Assembly: GCA_964587755.1 (NCBI GenBank)
Contig: CAZPMC010000031.1
Coordinates: 1-27,457 of the forward strand
DNA from: CAZPMC01 sp964587755
GTDB taxonomy: Bacteria > Bacillota > Clostridia > Acetivibrionales > DTU013
DNA length: 27,457 nucleotides
Reading direction: 5' to 3'
Positions 8,580 through 16,802 of this stretch are shown here, piece by piece (the first letter of the stretch is position 1; every line of letters starts with the position of its first letter). The notes beneath the pieces are model-generated. The model was not told the DNA's origin. It saw only the letters and a list, made by a program, of their open reading frames with translations, and did no database searches. Made by a program: the position numbers and the translations under genes.

Positions 8580-9351
8580 TGAAAAACACCTCTTCTCCTT
8601 TAAATACCGGACCATCAGAGCAAACATTCCGATACCCTTTTCCTTGTCCATTTTTAACTAATACGGCGCATCCCCGGCAAGCTCCGACTCCGCAAGCCAT
8701 CCTCTCCTCCAGGGACACCTGTACCGGAATATCATTTAGCTGTCCGATTTTCGCAACTGCTTCAAGCATTGGCTTCGGACCGCAAGAAAAAATGCCTGCT
8801 GGTTTTGATGAAAGGATATGCTTTTCAAGAAGCTTTGTAACCAAGCCTTTTTCACCGGCGCTGCCATCCTCGGTAGCCAGCTTAATCACAGCACCTGCCT
8901 TGGTTAGCTCATCAAGGCCGTAAATGCTTTGCTTATTCCTGGCACCAAACAGCAGTACTACCTGAAGGCCCTTTTTTATAGCCTCCTGTCCCAGAAAAAT
9001 AAGCGGAGCAAGTCCGATGCCTCCTGCAGCCAAAACCACTTCTCCATTATCAGGCAAGCTGAACCCATGACCAACGGGGGCCACTATGTCAATAATATCG
9101 CCTGGCTTCCTTTTTGAAAGCCACCGGGTTCCCTCACCCTTTATCTGAAATAAAAAGCTTACCTCATCTTTTGAAACGGAGCTTATGCTAAGAGGACGTC
9201 TTGTAATGCTATATACTCCGCCTCCGCAATAAATATGGGCAAATTGGCCTGGGCTGCACATTTTCGCCAACTCCGGTGCCAAAATATTAAGGCGGGCAAT
9301 CCCGCAAGACAGATTTTGCACCCCAGTAACTGTGTACTTTTTTTGCATCAT
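8572..9351 (-). CDS. pyrK: Dihydroorotate dehydrogenase electron transfer subunit
   Basis: About 259 aa. FAD/[2Fe-2S] subunit that moves electrons from PyrD to NAD. It shows the FAD-binding motif RRPLSIS, the NAD-binding stretch VLAAGGIGLAPLI, SCGPKPML, and a C-terminal cluster motif CGVGACRGC...C with four cysteine ligands (about residues 220, 225, 228 and 244). Start choice is uncertain: a GTG at 9372 has almost no room for a ribosome binding site, whereas the ATGs at 9351 and 9348 have AGGG or AAAGGTG upstream. It overlaps pyrD by 8 nt and follows the DUF1638 gene by about 46 nt. Confidence 0.94.
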   Translation of the reverse strand: MMQKKYTVTGVQNLSCGIARLNILAPELAKMCSPGQFAHIYCGGGVYSITRRPLSISSVSKDEVSFLFQIKGEGTRWLSKRKPGDIIDIVAPVGHGFSLPDNGEVVLAAGGIGLAPLIFLGQEAIKKGLQVVLLFGARNKQSIYGLDELTKAGAVIKLATEDGSAGEKGLVTKLLEKHILSSKPAGIFSCGPKPMLEAVAKIGQLNDIPVQVSLEERMACGVGACRGCAVLVKNGQGKGYRNVCSDGPVFKGEEVFFND

Positions 9352-9397
9352 AGATTTATCAACCCTATTCACCTTTCGTATATTACTATCCAGCCTC

Positions 9398-10099
9398 TTA
9401 AGTACTAGCCCTCATGATTTCCTCCTGGTCATAGACCGGCTTAATTACTGAACCAGGCTGCACTACAAGGAATTCATCATGGTTTATATCTGCCGCCAAT
9501 AGCTTCCAAATGAGCCTTAAGTCTCCCTCGATAAACCGTGTGCTTTTCCCCTTTTTTTTAGCCTCCTCTAAAAATGCATTCAGGGCATCATTATTCTCAA
9601 TGCCCGGTAGATTAATAAAAGTCAGGAAATCAACGGAAGTTTCCCCGGCAAGATTCTGCCGGATATACTGTGCATTGTCCTCCCCGTATTTTTCAATAAG
9701 CTTCTCGTAATCACAAAAGCCCTGCTCCAAATCTTTGGAGCATTCATAGTGACAGGCTGTCCTCCATTCGGCACTGGGAGTCATTGCGAAATGCTTTAAA
9801 AATGATGAGCGGCTTCCTAAAAAAACAGTACAACAATCATGTGCTCTCGGAATTATTAACGGCACAGACCGTGACATAAGATTAACCGTACTGTTCCCGC
9901 AAAGCCCATATCCAAGTAGTACCCCATCATATATACTATCAGCCTTATCAATAGCTGATTGAATTTTCTCCCTTAAATCACCGGGGCTTGAATGTGCGCT
10001 AACCTTTGTAAACTCAATATCTATGTCGTGCTTTGATGCTTCAGCCGCCATATAAACAGGTTTTTTAAAGATTTCACATCCAATAAATTTGTATTTCAT
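9398..10099 (-). CDS. DUF1638 family protein, cysteine-rich
   Basis: 233 aa, recognised as DUF1638 by the core GVLLGYGLCGN (59-69) followed by PLIIPRAHDCCTVFLGSR (80-97). The protein has seven cysteines (8, 67, 89, 90, 116, 120, 129), mostly in conserved-looking motifs, which suggests metal binding, though this is inference. The family is poorly characterised; relatives often lie beside corrinoid or methylamine methyltransferase genes in anaerobes, but no such neighbour is present here. It starts 5 nt after the asnS stop and precedes pyrK, so it is transcribed with both. I see no signal peptide or membrane span. Confidence 0.85.
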   Translation of the reverse strand: MKYKFIGCEIFKKPVYMAAEASKHDIDIEFTKVSAHSSPGDLREKIQSAIDKADSIYDGVLLGYGLCGNSTVNLMSRSVPLIIPRAHDCCTVFLGSRSSFLKHFAMTPSAEWRTACHYECSKDLEQGFCDYEKLIEKYGEDNAQYIRQNLAGETSVDFLTFINLPGIENNDALNAFLEEAKKKGKSTRFIEGDLRLIWKLLAADINHDEFLVVQPGSVIKPVYDQEEIMRAST

Positions 10100-10104
10100 G
10101 GCCT

Positions 10105-11510
10105 CTAGAAATCCGCTGATTTTGGAGTCCTTGGGAATGGAATTACATCCCGTATATTTGACATTCCGCTAAAATACATGATAGCCCTTTCAAACCCAAG
10201 TCCGAACCCAGCATGCTTTGTTCCTCCATATTTGCGCAAATCCATGTACCATTTGTATTCTTCCTGGCACAGTCCAAGCTCATCCATACGCTTAGCAAGG
10301 AGGTCATAACGTTCTTCTCTTTGACTGCCGCCTATAATTTCACCTACTCCGGGTACCAGAAGATCCATTGCGGCAACTGTTTTTCCGTCATCATTAAGTC
10401 TCATGTAAAATGCCTTTATATCCTTCGGGTAATCCGTCACAAATACAGGCTTTTTAAATACCTTCTCTGTCAAATACCGCTCATGTTCTGTCTGCAGGTC
10501 ACATCCCCATTGTACCGGATAAGCAAAGCTTGCATTTTCCTTCTCCAAAAGCTCAATTGCATCAGTATAAGTAATATGCCCAAACTCAGAATTTACAACA
10601 TTGTTCAACCGGTCCAGCAATGTATTGTCAATAAATTTGTTGAAAAATTCAAACTCCTCAGGAATATTTTCCATGCAGTAGTTTATGATATATTTCATCA
10701 TGTCCTCCGCAAGAGCCATATCCTCCTTAAGGCCTGCAAATGCAATCTCAGGCTCAATCATCCAAAACTCAGATGCATGTCTTTGAGTATTGGAATTCTC
10801 AGCTCTGAATGTTGGCCCGAATGTATATATTTTACCATAGGACATGCAAAATGCTTCACCTGTAAGCTGTCCACTAACCGTAAGACTGGACAGCTTTCCA
10901 AAGAAATCCTCACTGTAATCAATTGAACCGTCTTCGTTTTTCGGCGGATTTTCCAGGTCTAAAGTTGTAACCTGAAACATTTCACCCGCACCTTCACAGT
11001 CATTGGCTGTAATGATAGGAGTATGGACGTATATGAAGCCCCTCTCCTGAAAGAATTTATGAATAGCAAATGCTACTGTGCTTCTGAGCCTAAATACAGC
11101 AGAAAATGTATTGGTTCTCGGTCTTAAGTGAGCGATAGTGCGAAGAAATTCAAAGGAATGACGCTTTTTTTGAAGAGGATAATCAGCAGTACAATAGCCT
11201 TCAATTTCTATTTTACTCGCCTTTATCTCAAAAGGCTGCTTAGCATCGGGAGTCGCAACTAAATCCCCCCAAACCCGGATAGAAGAACCCTGAGGGAGCT
11301 TAACAATCTCCTTAAAATTGTCCAAAACATTATTTTCAAATACTATTTGAAGGTTTTTAAAAAAAGAACCGTCATTGAGCTCAATAAAANNNNNNNNNNA
11401 AAACCAAAGGTTTTTGAATCTCTAATGGTCCTAACCCATCCTGCCACCTCAACCTGTTTTCCATAGAAGCTGTCTGATTCGCGATACAACTGCTTTACGC
11501 TTAATTTCAC
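10105..11510 (-). CDS. asnS: Asparagine--tRNA ligase, interrupted by an assembly gap
   Basis: Class IIb aminoacyl-tRNA synthetase charging tRNA-Asn. The C-terminal 406 residues are continuous from 11325: motif 2 region FRAENSNTQRHASEFWMIEPE and motif 3 GFGLGFERAIMYF are clear. Beyond 11325 the frame continues as FIELNDGSFFKNLQIVFEN to a run of Ns (11390-11399), and across it as SVKQLYRESDSFYGKQVEVAGWVRTIRD, the OB-fold anticodon-binding start. The GTG at 11510 has GGGAGG eight bases upstream. Removing the Ns and one copy of a shared AAAA restores TFGFIELNDG in frame and gives 463 aa, a usual length. The gene is probably intact in the organism. Confidence 0.95.
11390..11399. other. Assembly gap (10 N) inside asnS
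   Basis: Ten undetermined bases. The flanks end and begin with the same AAAA (11386-11389 and 11400-11403), and overlapping them restores the expected reading frame. The gap is therefore likely a scaffolding placeholder between contigs that actually overlap. Confidence 0.95.
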
Positions 11511-11580
11511 CGAAATTTCCTCCCTTATATTGTCTTATCTTATCTTAATTGTGATTTTTCTCCGTTCAAAGTATATATGA

Positions 11581-11606
11581 ATTATAACATGAAATAAATT
11601 ATAACA
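11581..11606 (-). promoter_or_regulatory. Two extended -10 boxes upstream of asnS
   Basis: The minus strand carries TGTTATAAT twice (11598-11606 and 11581-11589), 17 bases apart, in the 139-nt gap between icd and asnS. Each is an extended -10 (TGnTATAAT), which can work with a poor -35. They are the best promoter candidates for the long asnS-to-min run. No T-box leader is visible in this short gap. Confidence 0.45.
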
Positions 11607-11649
11607 CGATATTACTTATTTCACTAGAAAGAAAATCGGGCATAACAAA

Positions 11650-12861
11650 TTAAGCAATCAAGTCAAGTCTCTTTTTTACCTCCTTCAAAAATTCCTCAGT
11701 GTTTACAATCTTCTTTTCGGGACTAGTAAGAAGGATCGCCAGGTCCTTGGTAATTGTACCCTCTTCTATTGTCTGAATTGAAGCCTTCTCCAGGTTTTCG
11801 GCAAACTTAACCAGGTCAGCCGAACCGTCCAGTTCGCCGCGTTTTTTTAGTGCTCCGGTCCATGCAAAGATAGTGGCCATGGAATTGGTGGACGTTTTTT
11901 CGCCCTTAAGGTGCTTATAGTAATGTCTTTGAACTGTTCCGTGAGCAGCTTCAAATTCATAATACCCTTCCGGTGAAACCAGAACAGATGTCATCATTGC
12001 AAGGCTGCCAAAGGCAGTGGCAACCAGATCTGACATTACATCCCCGTCATAATTCTTGCAGGCCCATACTATACCACCCTCCGACCTGACTATACGTGCT
12101 ACCAGGTCATCAATAAGGGTGTAAAAATATTCAATACCTGCCGTCTTAAACTTTTCAGCATATTCGTTATCATATATTTCTTGGAAAATATCTTTAAAGG
12201 TGTGGTCGTATGTTTTTGAGATAGTATCCTTAGTTGAGAACCAAAGGTCTTGCTTTAAGTCAAGAGCATAATTAAAGCAAGCTCTTGCAAAGCTCTTTAT
12301 GGATTCGTCCAGGTTGTGCATTCCCATAATAATGCCCTTGTCCTTAAAATCATGTATAGTCTTTCTGACCACCTCTCCATCCTCTGCAGTAAACACCAGT
12401 TCAACCTTGCCTGGCTTTTCAACGCGATACTCAGTATTCTTGTAGACATCGCCGTATGCATGCCTTGCGATGGTAATAGGCTTATTCCATGCAGGTATGT
12501 AGGGAGTCAGATTCTTTACGATTATCGGGGTGCGGAATACAGTCCCATCTAGAATGCCTCTGATTGTACCATTGGGGCTTTTCCACATCTGCTTGAGATT
12601 GTATTCTTCTACTCTTTGTGCATTTGGAGTAATAGTTGCACACTTTACCCCAACTCCATATTTCTTTATTGCATTAGCAGCATCTACTGTAATTTGGTCA
12701 TCAGTCTCATCTCTTTTTTCTATTCCCAGATCATAATACTCCGTTTTAAGGTCAATGTAAGGCTTCAAAAGAATATCCTTAATCATTCCCCAAATCACTC
12801 TTGTCATTTCATCGCCGTCTATTTCAACCAGAGGTGTTTTCATAATAATTTTGTGACTCAT
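11650..12861 (-). CDS. icd: NADP-dependent isocitrate dehydrogenase
   Basis: 403 aa. It decarboxylates isocitrate to 2-oxoglutarate. The sequence is of the eukaryote-like homodimeric NADP type (subfamily II): TPLVEIDGDEMTRVIW near the N-terminus, KSPNGTIRGILDGTVFRTPI with the substrate-phosphate serine, and the YDGDVMSDLVATAFGSLAMMTS metal-binding aspartates near 270-290, then AAHGTVQRHY. The frame is open to 12882, but the ATG at 12861 has AAAGGAG seven bases upstream and matches the family, so it is chosen. It lies 31 nt after aconitase, as the last gene of the gntR-acn-icd operon, supplying 2-oxoglutarate for glutamate. Confidence 0.96.
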   Translation of the reverse strand: MSHKIIMKTPLVEIDGDEMTRVIWGMIKDILLKPYIDLKTEYYDLGIEKRDETDDQITVDAANAIKKYGVGVKCATITPNAQRVEEYNLKQMWKSPNGTIRGILDGTVFRTPIIVKNLTPYIPAWNKPITIARHAYGDVYKNTEYRVEKPGKVELVFTAEDGEVVRKTIHDFKDKGIIMGMHNLDESIKSFARACFNYALDLKQDLWFSTKDTISKTYDHTFKDIFQEIYDNEYAEKFKTAGIEYFYTLIDDLVARIVRSEGGIVWACKNYDGDVMSDLVATAFGSLAMMTSVLVSPEGYYEFEAAHGTVQRHYYKHLKGEKTSTNSMATIFAWTGALKKRGELDGSADLVKFAENLEKASIQTIEEGTITKDLAILLTSPEKKIVNTEEFLKEVKKRLDLIA

Positions 12862-12892
12862 ATCCAATCTCCTTTTATCCATTAATTATGTC

Positions 12893-14818
12893 TTATTTGT
12901 TTACAGCATTCTTTATCCAGGGAAGCTTTCCGCCAGCCCTTAATATTTCAGCATCCAGCCTTGAAAATGTATGTGTCAGTTCAATTTCAATTCCCTTTGT
13001 CAGGTTTTTCAACACAACTTCCTCCTTAAGGTCCCCAATTGCAACATCCAGCATATCTCCCAGCTCTATCTTTTCGTAGTCATCAGGATTCTTAAAGGTC
13101 AAAGGCACTATACCGAAATTAATCAGGTTGGCCAGATGAATCCGCGCAAAGGATTTGACAATTACCGCCTTTACCCCCAGATATTTTGGAGCCAGAGCAG
13201 CATGCTCACGGCTTGAGCCTTGCCCGTAGTTGTCTCCACCGATTATAAATCCGCCCTTCTTTTCCATTGCCCTTTTATAAAACTCACCGTCGACAGCTTC
13301 AAAAACATACTTGGACATCTCAGGTATATTGCTTCTAAAAGGCAGAACCTTTGCTCCTGCAGGCATTATATGGTCAGTTGTAATATTGTCGCCCACCTTT
13401 ATCAAAGCCTCACCCTGCAACGCATCCCCAAGCGGCGGGAATGTGGGAAGGGGTTTTATGTTGGGGCCATAAACCACCTTGATATTCTTGGCTTCTTCCA
13501 AGGGAAGAGGAGCTAAAATCATGTTGTCATTGATTATGAATTTGTCCGGCATTTCAACTTTAGGGTATTCCCCCAGCTCCCTCGGATCCGTAAGAACTCC
13601 TTTTATTGCAGTTGCTGCGGCAACCTCCGGACTCACCAGCAATACCCGGGCATCCTTTGTACCGCTTCTGCCTTCAAAATTTCTGTTGGAGGTTCTGACT
13701 GAAACACCAGCGGTACACGGCGCCGCACCCATACCTACACAAGGCCCGCATGCGTTTTCAAGTATGCGCGCTCCTGCCTGAATGAGATATTTCATCTCAC
13801 CGCTTTCGAACAGATGCTCAACCACTTGTCTTGACCCGGGGCTTATAGTTAAATGCAGATTTTCTGAAACTGTTTTCCCTTTAAGGACATTGGCAACAAC
13901 CTTTAAATCCCTAAGTGACGAGTTGGTACAAGAGCCTATCGCTACCTGGTCCACCTTCATTCCTGCAACTTCTCTTACCCTTTTTACATTGCCGGGGCTA
14001 TGAGGCATTGCAACTAAAGGGTCCAATTCAGATAAATTGATTTCAATTAATTCATCATATTTCGCATCCTCGTCGGGTAAAAGCTCAATCCACTGTTCTC
14101 CTCTTCCTTGAGCCTCCAAAAATGACTTTGTTATCTCATCACTGGGAAAAATGCTAGTTGTGCAGCCTGTTTCAGCTCCCATGTTTGTAATGGTTGCCCT
14201 GTCGGGTACGCTTAAAGTCTTGACTCCAGGACCCGTATATTCTAATACCTTGCCAACACCGCCCTTTACGTCAATGCGCCTTAAAACTTCAAGAATAACG
14301 TCTTTGGCCGAAACCCAGTCCGGCAGTTTTCCCGTAAGCTTTACACCTACAACAGTTGGGTACTTAATTCTAAGAGGATATCCTGCCATAGCTGCAGCAA
14401 CATCAAGGCCTCCTACTCCCATAGCAAAAGCTCCGATACCGCCTGCAGTGGGTGTATGGCTGTCAGATCCGATTAATGTTTTCCCTGGGCGTGCAAATCT
14501 TTCCAAAAAAACCTGGTGGCAAATTCCATTGCCCGGTCTCGAAAAATAGAGTCCGTATTTTTGTGCTACAGATTGAAGATAGCGATGATCATCAGAATTT
14601 TTAAAATCAGTTTGCAGCATATTGTGATCCACAAAGCTCACACTTAGTTCTGTCTGTATACAGTCAATCCCAATAGCTTCAAACTGCAAAGAGGCCATAG
14701 TACCCGTAGCGTCTTGTGTCAGTGTATTGTCGATTTTCAGAGCGATCTCCTCTCCTGCAGCTGCCTTTCCCTCAACGATGTGTTGACTTAGTATTTTTTG
14801 TGTAATTGTGCCCTTCAT
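12893..14818 (-). CDS. acnA: Aconitate hydratase
   Basis: 641 aa [4Fe-4S] enzyme interconverting citrate and isocitrate. Cluster ligands are Cys297 (GSCTNSS) and Cys357/Cys360 (ACGPCVGMG). The substrate-binding swivel domain carries the GQGSSREHAAL motif (533-543). The short length is that of the monofunctional aconitase group near the LeuC/homoaconitase family, not the 890-aa AcnA of E. coli. Homoaconitase or isopropylmalate isomerase is less likely because LeuC and LeuD are usually separate, and icd lies directly downstream. It starts 12 nt after the GntR gene, so the two are co-transcribed. The gene symbol is by function; acn would be equally suitable. Confidence 0.93.
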   Translation of the reverse strand: MKGTITQKILSQHIVEGKAAAGEEIALKIDNTLTQDATGTMASLQFEAIGIDCIQTELSVSFVDHNMLQTDFKNSDDHRYLQSVAQKYGLYFSRPGNGICHQVFLERFARPGKTLIGSDSHTPTAGGIGAFAMGVGGLDVAAAMAGYPLRIKYPTVVGVKLTGKLPDWVSAKDVILEVLRRIDVKGGVGKVLEYTGPGVKTLSVPDRATITNMGAETGCTTSIFPSDEITKSFLEAQGRGEQWIELLPDEDAKYDELIEINLSELDPLVAMPHSPGNVKRVREVAGMKVDQVAIGSCTNSSLRDLKVVANVLKGKTVSENLHLTISPGSRQVVEHLFESGEMKYLIQAGARILENACGPCVGMGAAPCTAGVSVRTSNRNFEGRSGTKDARVLLVSPEVAAATAIKGVLTDPRELGEYPKVEMPDKFIINDNMILAPLPLEEAKNIKVVYGPNIKPLPTFPPLGDALQGEALIKVGDNITTDHIMPAGAKVLPFRSNIPEMSKYVFEAVDGEFYKRAMEKKGGFIIGGDNYGQGSSREHAALAPKYLGVKAVIVKSFARIHLANLINFGIVPLTFKNPDDYEKIELGDMLDVAIGDLKEEVVLKNLTKGIEIELTHTFSRLDAEILRAGGKLPWIKNAVNK

Positions 14819-14830
14819 ATTAGTCCTCCC

Positions 14831-15823
14831 TTATTTTGTCTCATTTAAGAGCTTATTAATTCGTTCCTCAATATATATGAGTGACCCCTTTTCCATCTGA
14901 TATTGGAAGTCAATAACTTCTCCTCCCCTGTCTTTAAAATGATGTAATTGCTCTGCCAGCCTTTTATTGTTTAATAATAAGAAATGGGGAATTATCAATA
15001 TATCCATTTGTAATAGCAGCTTATCAACTTCAGAAATCTCATCCTCGAAAGCAAACCTTATCTTTTCAATGTCAATATTCATAGAAATAAGGCGGTTTCT
15101 CACAAGCTGCCTGAAGTTATCACTCCTTACAATAACCCCTATTTGTGAGTCCCTTGGAGCGGTTGCAATTTTGATTATAGTTTCCTGTGTGGGAGAGACT
15201 GCGACTTTGAATATTCTGTCCCTTAAGATATGTATCATGCCAGCGATCAGCTCGTAGTGTGTCACTGTGGTAATAATTATGTCATAGTCTTCGAATACTT
15301 TTTCCGGGTTTGAGTATTTAATGACATCGTCCAGCATGAACTGCTTTACTGCAGTATTTGGAAAGCTATTAGACTGCTCGCAGAATGCAGCAAGGGACTC
15401 GGGATTGCATTCTATGAGTGCAATATTTACTTTTATTTGGGGATTTTGTCTTCGGAAAATCGCAATGTCAACCATTGCTTTAATTTCGTCCGGTGTGAAA
15501 TTCAAATCCTCTAGCCTTGATAGAAGTTCTTCAATGTATCCGTCAGCAATTTCCTTCCTGTCTGCTTCCGGATATTCCTTCTTTTTTGAGACAAAGCTGC
15601 CGCTTCCCTGAAGGACCTGAATGACACCTCTTTTTTTCAATTCTTCATATGCTTTATTTACGGTACCTCTTGCCAGGTGTAAACAATCGGATAATTCCCT
15701 TTCTGTTGGTAACTTATCCCCCGGCGTTAATTCTCCATTGAGTACGGCCTCATGAATCTGCTGCGCGATTTGTTTATATACGCTTTCTTTTAAACTTCTG
15801 TCAATATTTATACTAAATTTCAT
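14831..15823 (-). CDS. GntR-family transcriptional regulator of the acn-icd operon
   Basis: 330 aa. Residues 1-78 are a GntR winged helix-turn-helix (QQIHEAVLNGELTPGDKLPTERELS, then ARGTVNKAYEELKKRGVIQVLQGSGSFV). The remaining 250 residues are not a FadR (all-helical) or UTRA domain that I recognise; alternating strands and helices (NIALIECNPES, DYDIIITTVTHYELI, IGVIVRSDNF, DILIIPHFLLL) look like a two-lobed alpha/beta sensor domain. As first gene of the operon with aconitase and isocitrate dehydrogenase, it probably regulates them and itself; citrate or another tricarboxylate as effector is inference. AAGGAG lies five bases before the ATG. Confidence 0.88.
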   Translation of the reverse strand: MKFSINIDRSLKESVYKQIAQQIHEAVLNGELTPGDKLPTERELSDCLHLARGTVNKAYEELKKRGVIQVLQGSGSFVSKKKEYPEADRKEIADGYIEELLSRLEDLNFTPDEIKAMVDIAIFRRQNPQIKVNIALIECNPESLAAFCEQSNSFPNTAVKQFMLDDVIKYSNPEKVFEDYDIIITTVTHYELIAGMIHILRDRIFKVAVSPTQETIIKIATAPRDSQIGVIVRSDNFRQLVRNRLISMNIDIEKIRFAFEDEISEVDKLLLQMDILIIPHFLLLNNKRLAEQLHHFKDRGGEVIDFQYQMEKGSLIYIEERINKLLNETK

Positions 15824-15841
15824 AAGCGCTCCTTATTGGTC

Positions 15842-15864
15842 TAGTCCATTTTAAAATTGTCCTA
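15842..15864. promoter_or_regulatory. Candidate GntR operator
   Basis: A 23-bp odd-centred palindrome, reading TAGnnCAnTTT on one arm and its complement on the other (8 of 11 pairs match). It lies just downstream of the -10 box and upstream of the ribosome binding site of the GntR gene. Position and symmetry suit binding of a dimeric GntR protein and autoregulation of gntR-acn-icd; binding itself is inference. Confidence 0.5.
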
Positions 15865-15871
15865 TGCCTTT

Positions 15872-15900
15872 AGTATAAATATTGAGTTAATGTTTGTCAA
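15872..15900 (-). promoter_or_regulatory. Strong sigma-A promoter of gntR-acn-icd
   Basis: On the minus strand a perfect -35 TTGACA (15895-15900) is followed after exactly 17 bases by TATACT (15872-15877). Transcription should begin close to 15865, at the edge of the palindrome described above, giving a leader of about 40 nt to the GntR ATG. Confidence 0.8.
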
Positions 15901-15904
15901 TGAT

Positions 15905-16783
15905 TTATTTGATGATATTTGTCGTAAGCCCCGGTATTAGCTCCTCAAGACTTCTACACATGACCTCGCAAGGTCCCTCTTTACCGGTCCACAGCTTTAT
16001 TTGGTGAGCGCCCTGGTAAATAAACATACCAATTCCATTAATAATCTTGCAGCCTTTTTCTTCAGCCTCAAGCAAAAACCGTGTTTTATCAGGGTTGTAT
16101 GTCGCATCAAAGCACAAATGCTTTGGCTTAAGCAACGATTTATCAACCGGGGTTTCATCGATATGGGGATACATACCGCTTCCCGACAGGTTTAGCAGTA
16201 CATTAGCCTCAGCCATGCCCTGCTCAATCTTCTCCTTATCTGCTGCGCGGATTGGCACACATACTCCTGGGAAATAATTATTAATATTTGCTGACAGCTC
16301 CTCACACATAGCAGAACGAGAGCTTATATAGATACGCCCGGCACCATTATTTGCAAGCTCTAGGCAGACTGATTTACCGGTGCCTCCGGCGCCGAAGCTG
16401 AAAAATATGTTGTCCTTTATCTCAATTTTTCCTTCCTCAGTCAAAGAGCGGATTAAGCCTTCCCCGTCAGTATTGTATCCCTTAAATTTACCATCCTCTA
16501 CAACTACGGTATTGCACGAACCCATCATTCTCGCTAAGTCATCCACTTCATCCAGGTATTTCATAATATCAACCTTATAGGGCTTGGTCACTGCAAAGCC
16601 TGCAAAATTCATATAGCGGATTGCAGTTACAACCGCCTTAAGCCCTTCAGGTTCAACTTCTATCGGAATATAGTAATAATCCAGCCCGAGAGCCTTAAAA
16701 GCATCGTTTTGCATTTTGTATGAAAATGATTGACGAAGAGGTGTTCCCAGTAATGCTATGAGCTTCGTGTCAACTGTGATCAT
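15905..16783 (-). CDS. aroE: Shikimate dehydrogenase family protein
   Basis: 292 aa NADP-linked oxidoreductase acting on 3-dehydroshikimate/shikimate (or quinate). The substrate serines (QSFSYKMQNDAF), the catalytic lysine (in VTKPYK), the NT of GSCNTV, GYNTDGEG and the C-terminal YQGAHQ glutamine are present, as is the nucleotide-binding FGAGGTGKS loop. The usual GxNVTxPxK motif reads GFAVTKPYK, so the conserved asparagine is alanine. The frame is open to a GTG at 16813, but the ATG at 16783 has GGAAGGAG nine bases upstream and gives the family start. It lies 19 nt after aroD. A quinate/shikimate-utilising paralogue is an alternative to the biosynthetic enzyme. Confidence 0.88.
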   Translation of the reverse strand: MITVDTKLIALLGTPLRQSFSYKMQNDAFKALGLDYYYIPIEVEPEGLKAVVTAIRYMNFAGFAVTKPYKVDIMKYLDEVDDLARMMGSCNTVVVEDGKFKGYNTDGEGLIRSLTEEGKIEIKDNIFFSFGAGGTGKSVCLELANNGAGRIYISSRSAMCEELSANINNYFPGVCVPIRAADKEKIEQGMAEANVLLNLSGSGMYPHIDETPVDKSLLKPKHLCFDATYNPDKTRFLLEAEEKGCKIINGIGMFIYQGAHQIKLWTGKEGPCEVMCRSLEELIPGLTTNIIK

Positions 16784-16802
16784 GTCATTTAACTCCTTCC
16801 CG

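Noticed and set aside
10213..10926. 237-codon plus-strand reading frame
   Set aside because: It is antisense to asnS, whose synthetase motifs are unmistakable, and its translation resembles no protein.
11511..11649. T-box riboswitch before asnS
   Set aside because: Only 139 nt are available, and neither the conserved T-box sequence nor an antiterminator/terminator pair could be found.
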